Made by a program: the position numbers and the translations under genes
In this document: positions 27,929 to 38,704 of the stretch, one piece after another
How positions within the stretch are numbered: the stretch's first letter is position 1
How the letters are laid out: each line of letters opens with the position of its first letter
Source of the DNA: Martelella radicis
GTDB taxonomy: Bacteria; Pseudomonadota; Alphaproteobacteria; Rhizobiales; Rhizobiaceae
NCBI RefSeq assembly: GCF_014196625.1
Contig: NZ_JACIDZ010000002.1
Location: 248,001 to 312,000 of the forward strand
Reading direction: 5' to 3'
Length of the DNA: 64,000 bases
Notes under the pieces: generated by a model
Database searches by the model: none
What the model saw: the letters and a program-made list of their open reading frames with translations, nothing else
Told to the model about the DNA's origin: nothing

Positions 27929-28012
27929 CATGTCCGCGTCTTGCCATGACGCCCCAAAGGCGTATAACCGCCGCCCTTCGCAAGACATTCCCTCAGATCA
28001 AAGGACGGCGTC

Positions 28013-29305
28013 ATGACCGCGCTCGGCTTGGACTTCGGCACGACCAATACCGTGATCGCGCTTCCCGCGGATGGTGAGAACGAAACCCGCTCGCTGACAT
28101 TCGAGAGCCTGGCGGGAACGACCGACACGATGCGCACCTGCCTTTCCTTCATGAAGGACCGGCAGGCGGCCGTCGGCGCGCCGCTTGTCACGGAAGCGGG
28201 CGCAGCGGCGATCCGCACGCTGATCGACCATCCCGGCGAATGCCGTTTTCTCCAGTCAATCAAGACCTATGCGGCAAGCCCGCTGTTTTCGGAGACGGCC
28301 GTGCTCGGTCGCCGCCACTCATTTGCCGACCTGATGGCGGTATTCCTGGAAAAGCTGATGGCCTATGCGGGCGATGGCTGGCCGAGCGATGTTGCCCGTG
28401 TCGTTGCCGGCCGCCCTGTACGCTTTGCCGGCATCGGCGCCGACGAGACGCTGGCGCTGGAGCGCTACAATGACGCGCTCTCACGCTTCGGTTTCCCGGA
28501 AATCCGCTTCGTGCTGGAGCCGGTGGCGGCCGCCTGGTATTTCGCCAGCCGGCTTGAGAGCGACGCCAATGTCCTGGTCGCCGATTTCGGCGGCGGCACC
28601 ACCGACTATTCGATCATCCGCTTTTCGAAAAGCGCTGGGCGGCTTTCCGCCGAACCGCTGTCGCATTCCGGCGTCGGCGTGGCCGGCGACATGTTCGACT
28701 ATCGCATCATCGACAATGTGGTGAGCCCGATGCTCGGCAAGGGCACGACCTACAGGAGCTTCGGCAAGAAACTCGACGTGCCCTCGAACTATTACGCCAG
28801 TTTCGGCCGCTGGAGCCAGCTGTCGATCTTCAAGACCACGCGCGACTTTGCCGACCTGAAGAGCCTGGTGCGGGACGCAAGCGACCCGGAGGCGTTGGAG
28901 CTCTTCATCGAGCTTATCGAAAACGACGAAGGCTATCCGCTTTATGAAGCGGTCTCGGCCACCAAGAGGGCGCTTTCGGCCAAGGACGAGGCGGAATTCT
29001 TCTTCGCGCCGCTCGGCCGCGACAGCCGCCGCACCGTGCGCCGCACAGATTTCGAAGGCTGGATATCCGCCGAACTTCGGCAGATGGAAGAGGCGCTCGA
29101 TGAGGCAATCGCGGGGGCAGGCATCTCCGCAACCGAGATCGACAAGGTGTTCCTGACCGGCGGTTCGTCCTTCGTGCCGGCCGTTCGCAACATCTTCGAA
29201 AACCGCTTCGACGCCTCCCGCATCGAAACCGGCGGCGAGCTTCTCTCGATCGCGCACGGCCTGGCGCTGATCGGTGCGGAAGAGAATTTTCCGCACGAAG
29301 CCTGA
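28013..29305 (+). CDS. Hsp70-family protein (YegD-like)
   Basis: A 430-residue actin/Hsp70-fold ATPase: phosphate-1 loop GLDFGTTN, central LVADFGGGTTDYS and adenosine motif FLTGGSSFVPAVR near 375. It consists of the nucleotide-binding domain and lacks the substrate-binding beta-domain and lid of DnaK, as in YegD-type proteins whose role is not defined. It is monocistronic and convergent with secB. Confidence 0.87.
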   Translation: MTALGLDFGTTNTVIALPADGENETRSLTFESLAGTTDTMRTCLSFMKDRQAAVGAPLVTEAGAAAIRTLIDHPGECRFLQSIKTYAASPLFSETAVLGRRHSFADLMAVFLEKLMAYAGDGWPSDVARVVAGRPVRFAGIGADETLALERYNDALSRFGFPEIRFVLEPVAAAWYFASRLESDANVLVADFGGGTTDYSIIRFSKSAGRLSAEPLSHSGVGVAGDMFDYRIIDNVVSPMLGKGTTYRSFGKKLDVPSNYYASFGRWSQLSIFKTTRDFADLKSLVRDASDPEALELFIELIENDEGYPLYEAVSATKRALSAKDEAEFFFAPLGRDSRRTVRRTDFEGWISAELRQMEEALDEAIAGAGISATEIDKVFLTGGSSFVPAVRNIFENRFDASRIETGGELLSIAHGLALIGAEENFPHEA

Positions 29306-29343
29306 GCGCTTCGCGCCACAGACGAAACGAACCTTACAAAAAA

Positions 29344-29363
29344 ACCCGGCGCGAAGGCCGGGT
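29344..29363 (-). terminator. Terminator between Hsp70-like and secB genes
   Basis: 7-bp ACCCGGC/GCCGGGT stem, 6-nt loop. Read on the minus strand it is followed by TTTTTT, serving secB; a short T-run also follows on the plus strand. Confidence 0.75.
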
Positions 29364-29389
29364 CTTTCCTGAAGCTCTTGTCAGTCCGC

Positions 29390-29872
29390 TCAGTTGGCGG
29401 GCTGCTGGACCTTGGCGCGGGCCTGTTCCTCGGCCATGCGCTTCTGGAACATCTGCGCGAAGTCGATCGGGTCGACCAGAAGCGGCGGGTAGCCGCCATT
29501 GCGCGTGGCGTCCGCCACGATCTGGCGGGCAAACGGGAAGAGCAGGCGCGGGCATTCGATGAACAGCATCGGCAGCACGTGCTCCTTGGGGAAGTTCGCC
29601 ACCCGGAAGACGCCGCCATAGACCAGCTCGCACAGGAACAGCGTCTTGTCGTTGGACTTGGCCTCGGCCTTCAGCGAAAGCAGAATGTCGTAATTGTCCT
29701 CGCCAAGCGGATTGGCGTTGACATTGACACTGATGTTGATGTTCGGCTGGCCGTCACGCTTCTGCAGCGAAGCCGGGGCGCCGGGATTTTCGAAGGAAAG
29801 ATCCTTGATGTACTGCGTCAGAATGCTGAGCGACGGGCTCTGCTTCTTTTCAGCGCCGTTTTCCTCTGCCAT
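29390..29872 (-). CDS. secB: Protein-export chaperone SecB
   Basis: A 160-residue chaperone that holds preproteins unfolded and hands them to SecA. The family segments [53 protein letters not shown] and [12 protein letters not shown] are all present in order. Length is normal. The position next to fxsA and near gyrB is typical of Rhizobiaceae. Confidence 0.96.
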   Translation of the reverse strand: MAEENGAEKKQSPSLSILTQYIKDLSFENPGAPASLQKRDGQPNINISVNVNANPLGEDNYDILLSLKAEAKSNDKTLFLCELVYGGVFRVANFPKEHVLPMLFIECPRLLFPFARQIVADATRNGGYPPLLVDPIDFAQMFQKRMAEEQARAKVQQPAN

Positions 29873-29998
29873 TTCGCGTCCTTTCGAGTGGTCAATTTGG
29901 ATTGCCAGTTAGCATTTGGGGGACGAGCGCACAACCCTTGGAGCCCTGAAAGGCCCGCAGCGCAAGGCGCGTGACCGATCGCCCCGGCTTTTCGCCCT

Positions 29999-30559
29999 CT
30001 AGCGGTCCCTGTCGTTTTTACTGTCGTCGTCGGAGCGATCGTCATCGAGCCTGTCGCGTTCGGCCCAGGGGGAGTTCGGATCGGATGAGCCGGAGGAAAA
30101 ATCCTCGGCATCGAGATCGACCACGGTCGGCCCCTTGCCGCCCGGCTTGCGCGGCCCGCCTGGACCGCCCGGTCCCGGCCCGGCGCGAAAGAAGCCGGAG
30201 CCTTGCGAGACCACGACCATGTTCCTGCTGATCCGTCGCCAGACGAAATCCCTGAATGGCGGAACGAACAGAAGAAAACCGATAATATCCGTGACGAAGC
30301 CGGGAATGAGCAGCAGAATACCGGCAAGCACGATCATCGCCCCGTGCACCATTTCGCGGCCCGGATCGCCGCCGTCGCGCACATCCGTCTGCAGCCGCTG
30401 CAGCACGCCGAAGCCCTGCACGCGCAGAAGAATGGCACCGATCACGGCGGTCAGGACGATCAGGCCCAGCGTCGGAAACAGGCCGATGGCCCGCCCGACA
30501 ATGATGAACCCGGCGATTTCCACGAAGGGGAAGAGAATGATGACAATCAGAAGCGGCAA
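29999..30559 (-). CDS. fxsA: FxsA-family membrane protein
   Basis: A 186-residue cytoplasmic-membrane protein. About three to four hydrophobic segments lie in residues 2-100, with EIAGFIIVGRAIG and LLIPGFVTDIIGFLLFVPPFR, the FxsA core. The tail is Gly/Pro-rich (GPGPGGPGGP), then strongly Asp/Arg-rich to the end. E. coli FxsA (suppressor of F exclusion of phage T7) is the prototype. No ATG fits; TTG at 30559 after CAGGAAACC is the likely start. Confidence 0.88.
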   Translation of the reverse strand: MPLLIVIILFPFVEIAGFIIVGRAIGLFPTLGLIVLTAVIGAILLRVQGFGVLQRLQTDVRDGGDPGREMVHGAMIVLAGILLLIPGFVTDIIGFLLFVPPFRDFVWRRISRNMVVVSQGSGFFRAGPGPGGPGGPRKPGGKGPTVVDLDAEDFSSGSSDPNSPWAERDRLDDDRSDDDSKNDRDR

Positions 30560-30700
30560 ATCGGTTTCCTGTTCGGTCCGTCTTCGTTTATGATCATGAC
30601 GAAATGAACGCCTTTCTACGAAGTGTTACATTTGAATCATGGCCCTGTGAAGTCTATATGGGGAGTGGAAACAACAGGGAAAACGGCGGTTAACACCAAA

Positions 30701-31402
30701 ATGGGCACAAGCGATCTCGTAACACTCTTCTTCCTGATTGCTGCGGTGGTGATTTTTTTCCAGCTCCGCAATGTTCTGGGCCGCCGCACCGGCAATGAGA
30801 AACCGCGCTACGAGCAGAACCCCGTGCGTTCGCGGGCCGATGCGCGCGAAGCCGCGCAACAGGAAGGCAATGTGATCACGCTGCCCGGCGCCGAGAAGGA
30901 CGACAAGGCCGCCCGCATGGCCGCCGTCGACAAGATCGCGCCGACGGGCACCGAGATCAACAAGGGCCTGAAGGCAATTGTCGAGGCCGATCCGCAATTC
31001 GAGCCTGATTCCTTCATGAAGGGCGCGAGCGCCGCCTACGAGATGATCGTCATGGCCTTTGCGGACGGTGACCGGCGCACGCTGAAGAACCTCTTGTCCA
31101 AGGAAGTCTACGAGGGCTTCAACGCCGCCATCAGCGAGCGCGAGGCGAGCGGTGAATCCGTCAAGGCGAGCTTCGTCGGCATAGAGAAGGCCGAGATCAC
31201 CGAGGCGGAGGTCGACAAGACCGAGGCCCGGATCACGCTCAGGATTGTCAGCCAGATGATTTCCGCCACCTATGGCAAGGACGGCGAGATCGTTGACGGC
31301 GATGCCGAACAGATTGCCGAAATTCGCGATCTGTGGACCTTCGCGCGCGACACGCGGGCGCGCGACCCGAACTGGAAGCTGATCGCCACCGCCTCCGAAT
31401 AG
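30701..31402 (+). CDS. Tim44/TimA-domain protein
   Basis: A 233-residue protein with one N-terminal membrane anchor (about 5-23) and a Tim44-like domain from about 90 to 233 (PDSFMKGASAAYEMIVMAFADGD, then LWTFARDTRARDPNWKLIAT). Alphaproteobacterial TimA proteins are homologues of mitochondrial Tim44 and are linked to the envelope. The ATG at 30701 was chosen because it starts right before the anchor. It is divergent from fxsA. Confidence 0.88.
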   Translation: MGTSDLVTLFFLIAAVVIFFQLRNVLGRRTGNEKPRYEQNPVRSRADAREAAQQEGNVITLPGAEKDDKAARMAAVDKIAPTGTEINKGLKAIVEADPQFEPDSFMKGASAAYEMIVMAFADGDRRTLKNLLSKEVYEGFNAAISEREASGESVKASFVGIEKAEITEAEVDKTEARITLRIVSQMISATYGKDGEIVDGDAEQIAEIRDLWTFARDTRARDPNWKLIATASE

Positions 31403-31469
31403 GCCTTGCCACCGTTTGCTGAGAGCGGCGTTTCGACGCCGCTTCTTTTTGCCGGGAGTTTCTTTCAAG

Positions 31470-32063
31470 ATGAGCCGCCGGAAGCTCTCGTCAGAAGAGC
31501 GGGAATTGTGGAACAAGGTTGCACGCACCGCGCGGCCCATGCCCGGCAGAAAGCTGGAAAAGCCGGCATCCGGCCCGGAAAGTTTTCCCGACCTGATGAA
31601 TGGCATTGCCGCAGACGGCAAAAAGGCCGACACAGGAAAGACCAGCGTTTCGCCGCTCGCGCTTCCGAAAAAAACCGCAGAGGACAAGGCCCGCAGGCAC
31701 CATCCGCTGGAACGGCCGGTCAAGCGCAAGCTGGCAAGCGGACGAATTTCGATCGACGCCAGGATCGATTTGCACGGCCTGTTTCAGGACGAGGCGCATG
31801 CGTTGCTTCTGGCCTTTCTGCATCGCTCGCACGACAGGGGCCACCGGCATATTCTGGTGATTACCGGCAAGGGCGGATCGATCGGCAGCGACGGCGCGTT
31901 GAAACGGGCGGTTCCGATCTGGTTCTCGCTTCCGGATTTTCGGCCGCTGATCTCCTCCTACGAGACGGCGGCCCGCCAGCATGGCGGCGAAGGCGCGCTC
32001 TATGTGCGCCTTGCCCGAAGAAGGGGACGTGAACATGACACCGTTCGGAGAGGCGGTTCGTGA
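31470..32063 (+). CDS. Smr-domain (MutS2 C-terminal-like) protein
   Basis: A 197-residue protein with a disordered basic N-terminal half and a Smr domain at about 95-190: RIDLHGLFQDEA, HILVITGKGGSIGSDGALK. The LDLHG and xGxG motifs are those of Smr endonuclease domains, with Ile-Thr replacing the more common Ile-His before GKG. Proposed role: nucleic-acid cleavage or quality control. GGGAG lies 12 nt before the ATG. Its end overlaps the XRE gene by 29 nt. Confidence 0.87.
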   Translation: MSRRKLSSEERELWNKVARTARPMPGRKLEKPASGPESFPDLMNGIAADGKKADTGKTSVSPLALPKKTAEDKARRHHPLERPVKRKLASGRISIDARIDLHGLFQDEAHALLLAFLHRSHDRGHRHILVITGKGGSIGSDGALKRAVPIWFSLPDFRPLISSYETAARQHGGEGALYVRLARRRGREHDTVRRGGS

Positions 32064-32397
32064 ATTGAGAGCCGAGCGCGGTGTGTCGCAGAAACAGATG
32101 GCGGAGGCCATCGGCGTTTCGGCGGCCTATCTCTCCGCGCTCGAGCACGGACGGCGCGGAAAGCCGAGCTTCGAGTTCCTCCAGCGCGTCGCCGGTTATT
32201 TCAATATCATCTGGGACGATGCCGAGGCGCTGTTTGCCATTGCAGACCAGTCCGATCCGCGCGTTGTGGTCGACACCGCCGGCCTTTCGGCCGCACATAC
32301 AGCCTTCGCCAACCGCCTTTCGCGGATGATCGGCCAGCTCGATGAGGAGGCAATCGACGAATTCGACCTTCTGCTCGATCGGAAACTGGCAAGGTAA
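32035..32397 (+). CDS. XRE-family helix-turn-helix regulator
   Basis: A 120-residue protein with an N-terminal HTH_3 domain (about 5-62; QKQMAEAIGVSAAYLSALEHGRRG) and a C-terminal helical tail. AGGGGA precedes the ATG at 32035. The 29-nt overlap with the Smr gene implies coupling. This Smr-XRE pair upstream of gyrB is conserved in rhizobia; the target genes are not known. Confidence 0.9.
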   Translation: MTPFGEAVRELRAERGVSQKQMAEAIGVSAAYLSALEHGRRGKPSFEFLQRVAGYFNIIWDDAEALFAIADQSDPRVVVDTAGLSAAHTAFANRLSRMIGQLDEEAIDEFDLLLDRKLAR

Positions 32398-32615
32398 CGC
32401 CAGAAAAGTGACGATCTTCACGAAATTTGAGGGAGATCAAAGAAGAGCCGGCCCGGTTTTACTACGGTGAAACTGCATTCGGGGCCTCGATACAGTTTCT
32501 GGCCAAGAGGTTCTCTGCATCCGGCCCTGCAAGTCTTGTATGGGGCCTCGAATGCGAAGACGTTTCCCGCCGGTAAGCGCCTCCCGAACATTGCAAGCAT
32601 CCCATGGAGAAGGTC

Positions 32616-32822
32616 ATGGCCCCGACGGCCGCCCAGTCCAATCGTGTAAGCAGTACTGCTGCCAAAATTCCCTCGACCAACCAGATCATTCGCGACAGCT
32701 ATCTCTACCTTCACTGGAACGGCATCCTGACCCATGACAGGGCCGAGCACGAGATGGCGACCTTCGCCGATGCGGCGTTGATCGAGCCCAATGAACGCTG
32801 GACCCGCCGCAAGGCAGGCTGA
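32616..32822 (+). CDS. Small protein of unknown function
   Basis: A 68-residue hydrophilic protein opening MAPTAAQSNRVSS, with a central IIRDSYLYLHWNGILTHDRAEHEMATFAD. Not recognised. GGAGAAGG directly upstream favours the ATG at 32616 over the one at 32604. A perfect terminator follows within 50 nt, supporting a real short transcript. Confidence 0.65.
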   Translation: MAPTAAQSNRVSSTAAKIPSTNQIIRDSYLYLHWNGILTHDRAEHEMATFADAALIEPNERWTRRKAG

Positions 32823-32861
32823 AAGCCTCCGATCGCGCGACAAGGTCGATCCTGAATTTCA

Positions 32862-32895
32862 AGGCGGCGCCCCGGCCGGGGCGCCGCCTCTTTTG
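32862..32895 (+). terminator. Terminator between the 68-aa gene and gyrB
   Basis: Perfect 12-bp G/C-rich stem (32862-32873 with 32878-32889), GGCC loop, then CTTTTG. Confidence 0.8.
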
Positions 32896-33078
32896 TCGAA
32901 CGTCGACAGGACGCCTTTTCGCCCGGCCCGGCCCTGCCATTGAAACGGTCTAGGTTTATCCCCAATTTGACTGTAAAAGGGGCCGCGGCGATTTGAGCGG
33001 AAACGGCTTTTCCCCTAAGCTTGGCGCTTGAAAAAGCAGTGATTCGGCGGCGTTTTGCGGGACCCGCCCGACCCCTGA

Positions 33079-35535
<2,457 letters not shown>

Positions 35536-35586
35536 TGGGGATGGCGCGAAGCGCTTCAATTTGTTGAACACCTATCCCCCTACTCT

Positions 35587-35717
35587 GCGTCATCCTCGGG
35601 CTTGACCCGAGGATCCAGGGGTCTTGTCCGCGCACGTATTGGCACCGGGCGCAAGAATCGCCTGCGCTTCTCGCGACAGCCGGGTTTGGACCCTCGGGTC
35701 AAGCCCGAGGGTGACGC
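35587..35717. repeat. Large inverted repeat after gyrB
   Basis: Two 31-nt arms (35587-35617 and 35687-35717) are near-perfect inverted copies, and each arm is itself palindromic around CTCGGG-CTTGA-CCCGAG. This looks like a dispersed alphaproteobacterial intergenic palindrome; one arm may also act as gyrB terminator. Confidence 0.75.
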
Positions 35718-35754
35718 GTGTGGAGAGTAGGCTCGCAAGTCGAGAGCCCGCGCT

Positions 35755-35905
35755 TGCCGCTATCGCGACAGAGGGGGGTAGCAGACCTCCCTTCTTGCGC
35801 TGTGCTTCGTTGTCGCTGCTTCACCCCCCCCTCTACCCCTGTCGGGGCATCTCCCCCTCAAGGGGGGAGATCGGTTTTCGGCAGAGCCTTCTCACAAGTC
35901 GAGCA
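35755..35905. repeat. G/C-rich palindromic intergenic repeat, copy A
   Basis: Contains a C-run/G-run mosaic with a 31-nt core at 35836-35866 identical to 44378-44408, and a GCGACAGAGGGGG motif also shared with copy B. It resembles the RIME-type rhizobial mosaic elements. It fills most of the 402-bp gyrB-to-hutU-like gap (35536-35937), which holds no gene. Confidence 0.75.
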
Positions 35906-35937
35906 GGGTCTTCTCACACGGCGGAGCGGCGGCGGCG

Positions 35938-37602
35938 TCACCCCTCCAGCGGCAGATAGCCGACACTCCCGCGCTGGGCTGCTTCTTCGGCAATCTCGTA
36001 GCCCGCATCCGCATAGCGGATGATGCCAAGCGACGTATCGTTGGTCAGCGCATGCTCCAGCCGTTCGGCCCCTTCCGGCGTGCCATCAGCGATGATGGTG
36101 ACGCCCGCGCTGGTCATGTAGCCGGCATAGCCGCCGCCACCGGAATGGATGACGACGAGGTCGGCCATCGAGGCGCACATGGTCATCGCATTGATCAGCG
36201 GCCAGTCGGCAATCGCGTCGGACCCGTCCTTCATGTTTTCCGTCATGATGTTCGGATGCGCCATGGCACCGGCATCGAGATGATCGCGCGAGAACGCCAC
36301 CGGTCCCTTCAACTCACCCTTCGCCACCAGATCATTGACCGCGACGGCAAGCCGCGTGCGCTCGCCATGGCCGAGCCAGGCGATGCGGGCGGGAAGGCCC
36401 TCGAAGGGCACGTTTTCGCGCGCCAACCGGATCCAGTTGGTGACGATGAAATTGTCGGGAAACATTTCGAGCACAAGATCATCGATGCGGGCGATATCGC
36501 TCGCCTCGCCCGAAAGCGCCATCCAGCGGAACGGGCCGATGGCTTCGGAGAAGAGCGGCCTGAGATAGGCCTCGGTGAAGATCGGAATGTCGAAGGCGTT
36601 GGCGACACCACCTTCGCGCGCCTGGGTGCGGATCAGATTGCCGTTGTCGAACACCTCCGCGCCATCGCCCTGAAACTTCAGCATGGCGCGAACATGATCG
36701 ACGATCGAGGCGCGGCTTGCCGCCATCAACTGCGCCGGGCCTTCCTCGCGCAGGCGCTTCACTTCGGCCAGGCTCATGCCCTTCGGCACATAGCCATAGA
36801 CGAGATCGTGGGCCGAGGTCTGATCGGTGACGATGTCGGGTGTGATGCCGCGACGCGCGATCTCCGGATAGATATCGGCGGCATTGCCGACGAGGCCGAT
36901 GGATGTCGCCTTTTTTGCCGCCACCGCCTCGTCGATCATCGCCAGCGCGGCATCAAGGTTCGGCGCGATTTCGTCGAGGAAGCCGATTTCGTGGCGCTTT
37001 CGCGCCCGCTCGGCATCGATATCGACCACCAGAATGGCAGCCCCCGCCATGCGCCCCGCCAGCGGCTGAGCCCCGCCCATGCCGCCGAGCCCCGCCGTCA
37101 GGATGAAGCGGCCGGCCAGCGAACCGTCGAACCGCTTTTCGGCGATCCGCATGAAGATTTCGTAGGTGCCCTGAATGACGCCCTGCGAGCCGATATACTG
37201 CCAGGCGCCGGCCGTCAGCCCACCCCAGCAGATCAGGCCCTTGCGCTCAAGCTCGTAGAAAACTTCCGCCTTCGCCCACTGGCCAACGATATTGCAGTTC
37301 GCCATGATGACGAGCGGCGCTTTCGCATGGGTCTTCAGCAGACCGACGGGCTTGCCGGACTGGATGACAAGCGTCTGGTTCTCGTCCATTTCAAGAAGCG
37401 TCTTGACGATACGGGCGTGCGACGGCCAGTTGCGGGCGGCCTTGCCAAGTGCGGCATAGACCACGAGATTGTCCGGGTCCTCGCCGACGGAAAGCACGTT
37501 TTCCATCAACCTGAGCAGCGCTTCCTGTCGCCAGCCTTTTGCACGGACTTCAGGGCCGCCGGGGATCGGGAAATTCGGATGGCGCGGATTGTCTTTCGGC
37601 AT
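35938..37602 (-). CDS. Urocanase-family enzyme, probable (S-methyl)thiourocanate hydratase
   Basis: A 554-residue NAD-dependent urocanate-hydratase-fold protein. NAD/core motifs are kept: QSGKPVGLLKTH, AGAWQYIGSQGVIQGTYE, LTAGLGGMGGAQPLAGRMAG, FRWMALSG. However, the catalytic Cys of urocanase, in the family's RPLFC segment, is Ser (S352, RPLFSEAIGPFRW). MYGQMTAGS is replaced by CWGGLTAGA, and the C-terminal NTASGATWV-HHGGG region by MCASMADLV-HSGGGG. It is therefore a paralogue, not HutU. With its operon partners it most likely hydrates thiourocanate or S-methyl-thiourocanate. Last gene of the operon, 12 nt after the DUF917 gene. Confidence 0.85.
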   Translation of the reverse strand: MPKDNPRHPNFPIPGGPEVRAKGWRQEALLRLMENVLSVGEDPDNLVVYAALGKAARNWPSHARIVKTLLEMDENQTLVIQSGKPVGLLKTHAKAPLVIMANCNIVGQWAKAEVFYELERKGLICWGGLTAGAWQYIGSQGVIQGTYEIFMRIAEKRFDGSLAGRFILTAGLGGMGGAQPLAGRMAGAAILVVDIDAERARKRHEIGFLDEIAPNLDAALAMIDEAVAAKKATSIGLVGNAADIYPEIARRGITPDIVTDQTSAHDLVYGYVPKGMSLAEVKRLREEGPAQLMAASRASIVDHVRAMLKFQGDGAEVFDNGNLIRTQAREGGVANAFDIPIFTEAYLRPLFSEAIGPFRWMALSGEASDIARIDDLVLEMFPDNFIVTNWIRLARENVPFEGLPARIAWLGHGERTRLAVAVNDLVAKGELKGPVAFSRDHLDAGAMAHPNIMTENMKDGSDAIADWPLINAMTMCASMADLVVIHSGGGGYAGYMTSAGVTIIADGTPEGAERLEHALTNDTSLGIIRYADAGYEIAEEAAQRGSVGYLPLEG

Positions 37603-37614
37603 TGTCCTGTCTCC

Positions 37615-38703
37615 TCAGGCGAGCGCGTAATCGGCGATCGAGATGCCGAGCGCCTTTTCCACCACCGGATAAACGGCCGGATCCTTGACGCTGGAAGACA
37701 GCGGAATGACCGACTTCGGCACGTGCAACACGAAGATCGTCATGCCCTCTTCGAGCTGGCCGACGCTCAAGGGTTCGCCGTCGGGGGACAACGTGGTGAT
37801 GACATCGGGGAAGGTCGCGATCCGGTTTCCGCCGGCATCCTCGACCGCCATGTATTCGTTCATCACATGCAAAACCGTGGCCTTGTCGCCAGACCCCACC
37901 GTGACCGTACCGACATCGAAAGCCTCGTTGGTGTAGACGACGGCCTTCTTCGTTACCTTGCCCTCGGTCAGGATCGCGCCGTTGGTTGTCTTCACGATGG
38001 CGTCGATGATGGCAGAACCGCCCTTGCCTTCCGCCGCGATGATCGCTTCGCCAAGCGTCAGCGCCATCGAGATACCGCCAAGTGCAGCATGGGTCTTCAC
38101 ATAGGACGCCCTGAGCGGATTGCGGCAGGAGGCGATGAAGCCGCCGGACTGGTCGGCGGCTGTTCTGAGTACCGGCGAGATCTTCGCCGTCGCGCCCTTC
38201 ACCACCAGTTCGATATAGCGGTTTTCGGCGCGGTTGCCGCCAACGGCCGTCTGGATCATCTGTTCGGGCGAACTCGCCATGCCGATCGCGCCCATGTCGC
38301 CGGTCGGATGCGCACGGATATCGCCGACGGCATCGACCACCTTGGTGCCGAGCACGGCCGATGGCAGCCAGCCGTTCAGCGTCGAGGATTTTCCGTTCTG
38401 GCCGACGATCAGACCGGCGAGTTTCTCACCGAGCGCGTCCTGCAGCAGCTGCGCCGCCTTGATATAGTCGATGCCCTGCATCTCCCACGGCGTGGTCGAG
38501 GCTGGCGCGCCGATCGCGGCAGCCGTTGCCACCCAATCATCATCGGAAAGCTCTTCCACCGAGACCAGCTCCGGCTTGCCGACATTGACGGCGGCATAGC
38601 CGAGCATGCGGCCGTGATCGGCCCAGCCGCCGCCGCCGGCGGCATAAACCGAGCCGCCCTTGACGGCGGGTTCCACATCTTTGGTCGTCAGGATACGGCC
38701 CAT
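37615..38703 (-). CDS. DUF917 (S-methyl-thiohydantoin desulfurase family) protein
   Basis: A 362-residue protein of the DUF917 family, which to my recollection was renamed S-Me-THD after characterisation of S-methyl-thiohydantoin desulfurase and of the desulfhydrase of the ergothioneine route. N-terminal GGSVYAAGGGGWADHGRMLGYAAV and VSVEELSDDDWVATAAAIGAPASTT are family signatures, with GAIGMASSPEQMIQTAVGGNR in the middle. Predicted reaction: thiohydantoin-5-propionate (or its S-methyl form) to hydantoin-5-propionate with loss of sulfide or methanethiol. It lies 1 nt from the M20 hydrolase gene. Confidence 0.85.
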   Translation of the reverse strand: MGRILTTKDVEPAVKGGSVYAAGGGGWADHGRMLGYAAVNVGKPELVSVEELSDDDWVATAAAIGAPASTTPWEMQGIDYIKAAQLLQDALGEKLAGLIVGQNGKSSTLNGWLPSAVLGTKVVDAVGDIRAHPTGDMGAIGMASSPEQMIQTAVGGNRAENRYIELVVKGATAKISPVLRTAADQSGGFIASCRNPLRASYVKTHAALGGISMALTLGEAIIAAEGKGGSAIIDAIVKTTNGAILTEGKVTKKAVVYTNEAFDVGTVTVGSGDKATVLHVMNEYMAVEDAGGNRIATFPDVITTLSPDGEPLSVGQLEEGMTIFVLHVPKSVIPLSSSVKDPAVYPVVEKALGISIADYALA

Positions 38704-38704
38704 C

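Noticed and set aside
35938-37602. Calling the gene hutU (histidine utilisation)
   Set aside because: No hutH with MIO, hutI or hutG nearby, the catalytic Cys is missing, and the neighbours are thiohydantoin/hydantoin enzymes.
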